From Arabidopsis thaliana (taxonomy: Eukaryota; Streptophyta; Magnoliopsida; Brassicales; Brassicaceae): 64,000 nucleotides of DNA. The translations under genes and the position numbers were made by a program. The stretch is taken from NCBI RefSeq assembly GCF_000001735.4, contig NC_003071.7, forward strand, positions 12,951,151 to 13,015,150. The letters are read 5' to 3'. Each line of letters begins with the position of its first letter. Position 1 is the stretch's first letter. Under the pieces are notes generated by a model. The model made no database searches and was not told where the DNA came from. It worked only from the letters and a program-made list of their open reading frames with translations. Shown in pieces: positions 57,921 through 64,000 of the stretch.

Positions 57921-59717
57921 ATGAACAAAGTCGACGAAATCGAGGATTTCAGATTCGAGGATCTCGAAATGGAGACGGAGAAAGATAAGGAAAGGATGAT
58001 GACGCCGACGACGAGAATGTCTTATTCATCTTCGTCGTCTCCGTCTCCATCTTCGGCTTCATCATCTGCTGCGTCCTCTCTCGCTGCCAAGGCAATTCGA
58101 GCATCTTCTGCGCATAGAGACTCTTCTCTTTCTTCTGCTTACTCGTCTCCTTCTTCTGCTCCTGTTCCCACTCCTCCCAAGGTTTCATCTTTTGTTCTTC
58201 TCTCTTTCTGGTGTCGCTTAATTGTTCATAATGATTCATGGGTTTACTCTGTTTTTGCTTCAATTGAAATGTTCCAAATGATTCATGGGTTTACTCTGTT
58301 TTTGCCTCAATTGAATCGTTTGAATAGGAGGTGAATAAGGCTTATGAGTATACTTCTATGAAGAGTTTGAATGAACCAAAACGAGGCTTTTGGGGAAGTT
58401 TAGCTAGTAAAGCTAAGGCTTTTTTGGATGAGGATGATCCTAATCAGTTGCCTCAAAGTCCTAAGAGAATGGAGCAGAGCATACCTTCTGCGACAACTTC
58501 AGGAACTAAGGTTAAAGACTAGGTTTTTATAGTTGCATTTGCTCTTCCAATTGTTTTGTGGGGTTGCGTTCTTATGGAGTAGAAATCCATTTCCATGTTT
58601 CAGGAAGCTGGTCAGACTGGTAGGAAAAGCGAGAATCCTTCATTACAGAGAAGATTAGATGCGATCACTTCATCGTTGAATTACATTGGTGGCACCATTG
58701 GTACTGTTGTTGAGGTTAGTTTCTTACTCTTTATGCACCCGTATATGGCACACTATAGGAGACATATATTAGTTTTGTTTTTTTCTTTAGGTTATGCGAG
58801 TTCTCACATTAGTTGTGTATACAGAGGCATATGCATTCTTGTGTGTATCGGTGCATCTTCTGCACTGTACTAAATGAGAGTTTGTTGGGTTGAGATTGTT
58901 GTTTGTCTGTGATTATTCTTAGGAGGGTATTACAGCTGTGGAGAATCGTACTGCAGGCATCATTCAAGAAACCCGTAAAAAGATTAAAAAAAAGCCAAGT
59001 CTTACAAGGAACCAGCAGAATCCTGAGATACAAGCTGATTTGGAGATTCAACTAAAGGCATCTCGCGACGTAAGGTGGCTGCTCTGTATCATTTATTGGT
59101 TCACAGCAGCAAATTTATATCTGCTTATTTCCGCTGCTGTTATCTCTTCAGTGAATGATTATAGAATAATCGTTTTTAGTATTGATACTGAGCCTCCTTT
59201 GAATTAATCTCAACAGGTTGCAATGGCCATGGCTGCCAAGGCAAAGCTTTTACTTCGGGAGCTGAAGATGGTAAAGTCTGATCTGGCTTTTGCGAAGCAA
59301 CGATGCGCACAGCTGGAAGAAGAAAATAAGGTTCTGAGGGAGAACCGTAGTGGCGACAGTCAGACAGATGACGATGATCTGGTATTTTACTCTTTACAAA
59401 GCCATTAATGTTAACATTTCTTTATGTACATTTCTGATCTTTGGTTGTGTGTTTTCTCTCATCTATAGGTGCGACTTCAACTGGAAACACTGTTAGCTGA
59501 GAAAGCACGGTTGGCTCATGAAAACTCGATATACACCCGCGAAAACCTCTATCTGAGAGGAGTCGTCGAATATCACCAGCTAACAATGCAAGATGTGGTC
59601 TACTTTGATGAGAAGACTGAAGAAGTAACGGAGGTATATCCCATTAATGTGTCTTCAATGTCTTCTTCATCAGATAACTCTTACAATCCAAATCCAAGTT
59701 TCTTGGAGCTCAAATGA
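57921..59717 (+). CDS. Ser-rich coiled-coil protein, unknown function (six exons)
   Basis: Exons 57921-58181, 58331-58510, 58604-58714, 58923-59069, 59217-59381 and 59469-59717 give 370 aa (371 with the alternative acceptor). The start is ATG at 57921 ([20 protein letters not shown]); the frame is open upstream but without an earlier in-frame ATG. Residues 30-85 are a Ser/Ala/Pro-rich disordered tract. Then [19 protein letters not shown] and [20 protein letters not shown], possibly amphipathic. A coiled coil ([36 protein letters not shown]) continues over exon 6 to [14 protein letters not shown]. Conserved-looking in plants but I recognise no characterised family; no zinc finger or enzyme motif is visible. 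It faces GRXS9 tail to tail with 391 bases between stops. Confidence 0.85.
58230..58315. repeat. 47-base tandem duplication in intron 1
   Basis: AATGATTCATGGGTTTACTC and the following TGTTTTTGC(T/C)TCAATTGAA occur at 58230-58268 and 58277-58315, in intron 1 of the coiled-coil gene. One base differs, so the event is recent. Confidence 0.9.
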
Positions 59718-60108
59718 AACACCACAACAACTATCAGTTTCTGCTGTTCTTGTTGTGAATCAGACAAGAAGACAAATCGTTGCCTGTAATTGCTCTGTAT
59801 TTGTAGAAATATATATACTCTGTACTCTTTATTTGGGGTGGGGTCTTAAGAATTAGCAGTGAATGTTATTTATTACCCTTAATTAACTTAAATAAAAGAA
59901 GAATGTTCTATTATTTCCCTGAAACAGTACCATGAAAGCTAAAAGTTGAACTGGTGAGTAGAAATTAGTCAATTATTATTGGATATTACCTGAAATTACA
60001 GAACAAACAATATATATATAAAGCTACATTACAAAGGTTGCATAGGCTATAAGATTTGTGTTTCTTATTGAAATACATTTTTGTAGTATAGAAAATTAGA
60101 ACACCTTT

Positions 60109-60417
60109 TTAACATAGATTGGCTTGAAACGGCTTAACTAGCGGAACCAGCGAGCCGCTTAAGTGAAGCGACATGACTTCATTGGTCGAACCAATGAGCT
60201 TCCCACCCACAAAGATGGCTGGGACCGGCGTGGAACACCCTAACCTCATTAGGGCTTTCTCGATCTCACGACATTCAGGGTCTTTATCGATCTCATGGAC
60301 TGTTGGGTGAACCCCAAGGTCTTGGAAAAGTACTTGGACCGCATAGGACATGCAACACGAGCTCTTGCTGAAAATAACCACTCCTTTCTCTGACGACATT
60401 CTCACAACTTTGTCCAT
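60109..60417 (-). CDS. GRXS9: CC-type glutaredoxin GRXS9 (ROXY9)
   Basis: Plant-specific class III glutaredoxin, intronless, 102 aa. Active site CCMS at residues 21-24 (SKSSCCMSYAVQVLF), with Ser in the fourth place; the glutathione-binding TPVPAIFVGG and the GSTNEVMSLHLSG segment follow. CC-type members bind TGA factors and recruit TOPLESS through a C-terminal ALWL motif, but here the chain ends KPFQANLC and lacks it. It may therefore differ from ROXY1-type repressors; that is inference. A (GT)n tract lies in its probable leader. The locus name is from memory (At2g30540). Confidence 0.93.
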   Translation of the reverse strand: MDKVVRMSSEKGVVIFSKSSCCMSYAVQVLFQDLGVHPTVHEIDKDPECREIEKALMRLGCSTPVPAIFVGGKLIGSTNEVMSLHLSGSLVPLVKPFQANLC

Positions 60418-60570
60418 GGTTTCTTGAAGGAGGTCTCGATCAATCTAGGGATTGTTTCTTGGAGAAGAAGAAACAAAATCTTCCTTCTCTTGTGGATTGA
60501 AAGAGATTTAGAACTGAAAACGCCTGAGATTAAACCTCGCTTTTGGGGTTCCTGTTTGAAGAAAAGAGGG

Positions 60571-60573
<3 letters not shown>

Positions 60574-60604
<31 letters not shown>
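60574..60604. repeat. (GT)n microsatellite in GRXS9 leader
   Basis: About 15 TG units, read as (AC)n in the mRNA sense of GRXS9 and 157 bases upstream of its ATG. Likely polymorphic between accessions. Confidence 0.9.
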
Positions 60605-60607
<3 letters not shown>

Positions 60608-63600
60608 ACAGTATTAAGCTCAGTGTTGCCTGAGACTTGAGTTTCTTGAACCATATGCTATTTATAAGCAAAGAAAGAAAGAAGAAAAGAATGTTAGAGA
60701 CCAAAAAAAGAGAGATCACAGGAGATCTAGCTAAAGGTTCCCCAAGTACATTAAAGTGACTTTGTTAATATTTTGTTTTCCTCTTTAATTCATATTATAT
60801 TAGTAAGGAAGGACCAACAAAAGTTGCATAATCACAATTCACCTACCCTTTTTTCCTCCTAGATACCAAAGTGAGCATTTTGAGTTGAACAGGACAATAT
60901 GTTTCTTTGTTGCAGATGCTAAAGAATATGGTACATCCGCACATGTTTTATATATGTATTTGCAACTTTTTTATGCATGATCGGATTAGAATCTTACAAT
61001 TTATGTGGACCAAGCTTTTACTTTTTCTCTCGAAGAATATTATTTTGTTCAAGAATCATGCTCAGATGAAGGGTGTGGGTGTGAGATAGCCCAAAGTGGT
61101 GGGGAATAAGCAGAGAGATATGCTTATTCTTCTCTTGATTGACGGTATTTTTCGCAGCCACGAAAAAGAGATCAGGCTGGGTTTGATGGATTGGATCGTG
61201 TGTGTGTCAACAATTAAAAACCCTATTCTTGAAACATGTCACTATACAACAAGATATGATTGTCTTTGTGAGATTCTCTCAATCTCACTTCTGATCATGA
61301 AGGAATAATAACTCCTATCGGTTTCTTACTTTCTCTTGTGTGCCACTTCCCTTTCAACAATTTGCCAAGATTCTTTCCCATTTACCACTTGACTAAAGTA
61401 AACCAGTGATTATGAGATCCCATGTCAGTTGAAGTAAGCTTAGACCTAGAGTAATATGTATAGGACATGAATTAATTTACTAACGCCAATTGATTTTGTT
61501 TAAAGATTAAGGAACTTATTTGGTCCAAGTAAGATATGTTGTCCTTCATAGAATGAGAACAATTTGAGTTGGACCAAGACAATCATCACCTCGAAAGATA
61601 AGGATTAGAGTTAGAAATCCATGAAACTTAACATAGTTACAAACTCAGCATATATTTGGAATTGATCTTCTTGATTCTTATATTAATTATATATATGACC
61701 ATCTGAATATCTATGTTAACCCCCTCTTCCATTACCACCAAAAAGTGCTTCCCGTAAGATCGGAGACTTGCCCTATATAGAAATATTTGTTTTGGTTTGG
61801 TAAAAAGCTTTCTAGGGATTATAATTAATGATTGAAAAAGGGTTAGTAGCTAAGTGAGGTTATATGGTCACTCACACGATGAAACCTTGAAGAAGTGGCC
61901 ATAAAAGATAATGGCAGGCTGGCGATAATGGCTACTACAAACTCCCTTATAAGCCATGCATGATCATAGATTCATAGTTACTCTTTCTCTCCGATAAATT
62001 TATATATTTATGTTTCAAAAGCTAATAATCTTTTAAGCAGTTTTCAGAAGTGAGTTGTTTAGCTTTAAGAATATACAAGAATTTGAATATTTAGAGGGTT
62101 CATTTTCGGATATGGTCTAAAGAAATGGGCCGGGTATGCATTGTCTCGACGACTATGACCAAACTGAGAAGAAAATTGAACGTGCAACCTCCTAGCTAAG
62201 TGACATACCAATGACTTATAGAAATCTCATATATGTTTAATAAGTCATAACGCAAAAATTATTTCTAACAAAAGCAAATGGGTTGATTTTGGAACTATAT
62301 TTAATGGCATAGAAAACTTCTTCGAATCAGAAAAGAATATAAAATACGTGTGAGTTAGGATGTCACCATAGAAAATCTCCACAAAAGCGTGAACTCGATT
62401 CTATATATATAACATTCAATCATTCTTACTAAAAACATCTATATATATATATTTTAAACAGTATGGATCCATTCATTCTGATCTGTACCAGATTGCAAAA
62501 ATTAGTAAGATATCACAATTAAATAAATGAAATACAAATTGAGTTATTTTGGATTTTCAGATGAAACCACCAAACAAATACAAGTTGACTTGAATGTTCT
62601 CCAACGCTATTTTTTTCTCTATTATATTTTATAACTAATTAATTCATTAAATCACATGTCCAAATATTTAATGATGAAACATAAAGTAAGTAAGCTAGTG
62701 ACGAGAGAAGGACACCTCATTCTCATTACATAATGTGACGAGATTGAGCTGTCGTTTTGTTGTAAATATATGGTCGGGGGTCAATTATTCATATGCAGTT
62801 TTAGGTCATTTATAAAGACCATTAAAAACGTCTTTAATATTTCAACAATCTTATAATTCAATTATTAAGAAGCATCTAGATATGGATTCACATTAGAGTT
62901 CGTATTCTTTGACAGCAAATTCACATTAGACTTTTGATATATATATTGTACATTTGTAATATAGTATACGAAAATATTACTTGAAAACTGATGTTATGTG
63001 TTGCCATGATGCCATTGGTCCATGACTTTTCCACACGAAGGCCAAAGCATACTCTTATATTATATGAGTTGAGTCATTCTTTTTTCCTTTTGACGGCAAG
63101 TTGAGTAATTCAATTCTCTTGTCACTTACCGGTGATATAAGAGTTAATCTTATAAATAGTTTTCTGAAACTTAATATACTATAACAATGTAAAAGTCGTC
63201 GCTTTGTTATTTGAAGTGAAAATTAAGCAATGTTATGATATTTTTACTAATTAACTCAATATGAAAAACAAAAATCCTCTTAACTAAAACAGAAACATAA
63301 AAGACGACTTAGTTTTTGCTTTAGATCTAGACTCATAACTCAAAAAACAATTTCATTATAAACTTTTGTAGATCTTACAATTTTAAAATAAAATGTACAT
63401 TAATGTTGAAAAGCAAAATCTTAAATTAGTGTATACTACTACTTTTTTTTTATCACCGTGATAGATCATTAGATCCTTAACCTCAATCCCTAGAGCCTGC
63501 TTATTGCCTTTAAGCATTGTGCAATCACTACCAAACACACTCAAAACTAAATAAATATAATTTATAACTTATCAAATAAAATAAATACTATCAAGTGTGT

Positions 63601-63733
63601 ATGAAATCGATGACAATTTATTTATTACCTTATTACCATTTGTGTCTTGAAGTACACGTTAAGCTATTTTTATGTGTTATAAAGGCTTCTTCGTCAACCA
63701 ATTACGAAATCAAGCTTTTGAAGCTTCTCAACA
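60605..63733. other. Intergenic region GRXS9 / PLA1-Igamma3
   Basis: AT-rich, 3.1 kb, divergent promoters. Open frames at 60907-61089 and 61096-61308 have no recognisable motif. A poly-T insertion with short flanking repeats (GTTGAGTCATTC at 63068-63079, GTTGAGTAATTC at 63100-63111) surrounds TTTTTTCCTTTTGACGGCAA. Nothing else is seen. Confidence 0.5.
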
Positions 63734-64000
63734 ATGGCGGCTATTCCTTCCCACAACAACCTTCTTACCATCAACCACAAAAACTCCATAACCGGTTCTT
63801 CTTCCCTAAATACCAATTTCTCAGAAATCAATTTTCCCGCCAAATTCCGAGTAGCTACGAGAGCTTTGTCCAGAACCGACGAGTCGTCTTTATCCGCCGT
63901 GATTTCTCGCCTCGAGCGAGAAAGGCGGGAAAGACAAGGTTTATTAATCGAGGAAGCGGAAGGAGCTGGAGAACTATGGATGACGGCGGAAGATATTCGC
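63734..64000 (+). CDS. DALL3: Plastid phospholipase A1-Igamma3 / DAD1-like lipase 3, 5' part only
   Basis: The frame runs from ATG at 63734 off the window end, 89 codons so far. It starts MAAIPSHNNLLTINHKNSIT and is Ser/Thr-rich with few acidic residues at first, as a chloroplast transit peptide should be. Then come SRLERERRERQGLLIEEAE and ELWMTAEDIR, the segment just before the alpha/beta-hydrolase domain in PLA1-I gamma lipases. The GxSxG catalytic region lies beyond the window. These enzymes release acyl chains from galactolipids and phosphatidylcholine. Identity is from recognition of the N-terminus. Confidence 0.85.
   Translation, partial: MAAIPSHNNLLTINHKNSITGSSSLNTNFSEINFPAKFRVATRALSRTDESSLSAVISRLERERRERQGLLIEEAEGAGELWMTAEDIR

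Noticed and set aside
63068-63111. Poly-T insertion flanked by GTTGAGT(C/A)ATTC
   Set aside because: Repeats are only 12 bases with a mismatch and the insert (TTTTTTCCTTTTGACGGCAA) differs from the others; kept as a note and not counted in the family.
1-64000. Search for CRISPR arrays, phage, operons, toxin-antitoxin or defence systems
   Set aside because: The window is plant nuclear DNA with spliced genes; no evenly spaced repeats or bacterial gene families are present.

Overview
The window looks like Arabidopsis thaliana nuclear DNA, and I recognise most genes as the chromosome 2 stretch I recall as roughly At2g30390 to At2g30550. It is AT-rich between genes, has many short GT-AG introns, and carries plant-only families (OVATE proteins, R3-MYBs, NPH3/BTB proteins, CYP73, CC-type glutaredoxin, NET actin-binding proteins). 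Gene names come from recognising the proteins. Exon borders were read by hand; spliced lengths divide by three and match the lengths I remember for the named proteins.

Layout. 0-6.4 kb: FC2 ferrochelatase (-), then OFP17 (-) and OFP2 (+) head to head. 8.6-9.4 kb: tubulin cofactor A (+). 9.8-18.9 kb: a tandem cluster of three single-repeat R3-MYB trichome repressors, ETC2, TCL2 and TCL1 (all -). Their flanks are also duplicated and a shard of the TFCA gene sits between ETC2 and TCL2. 22.1-23.9 kb: thylakoidal processing peptidase PLSP2B (+). 24.8 kb: tRNA-Gly(GCC) (-). 25.3-27.3 kb: UDP-xylose transporter UXT2 (-). 29.8-33.6 kb: B3 repressor VAL1/HSI2 (-). 37.2-41.8 kb: a 19-exon gene that I take to be meiotic crossover factor HEIP1 (-). 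42.7-44.5 kb: cinnamate 4-hydroxylase C4H (-), with AC elements in its promoter. 47.2-48.9 kb: NET4B (-). 50.0-50.9 kb: LEA_2-like membrane protein (-). 51.8-54.4 kb: RPT2 (-). 57.9-59.7 kb: Ser-rich coiled-coil protein (+). 60.1-60.4 kb: CC-type glutaredoxin GRXS9 (-). 63.7 kb to the end: 5' part of plastid lipase PLA1-Igamma3 (+).

These are independent housekeeping and developmental genes, not a pathway cluster. Two links stand out: FC2, PLSP2B and the lipase fragment act in plastids, and the R3-MYB trio are paralogues made by local duplication.

The least expected signals are small-scale. Four to five tiny insertions end in (CTTTG)ACA plus poly-A and are flanked by 15-19 bp direct repeats, as if they were solo tails of one retroposon. 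Two coding introns use GC donors (TCL1, HEIP1). TCL1 is shortened by a CGA-to-TGA change relative to its neighbours. A TFCA remnant marks the original duplication unit. RY motifs, the target of VAL1, cluster upstream of VAL1 itself. I found no CRISPR, phage, operon or other prokaryotic system, and no convincing new multi-gene system.
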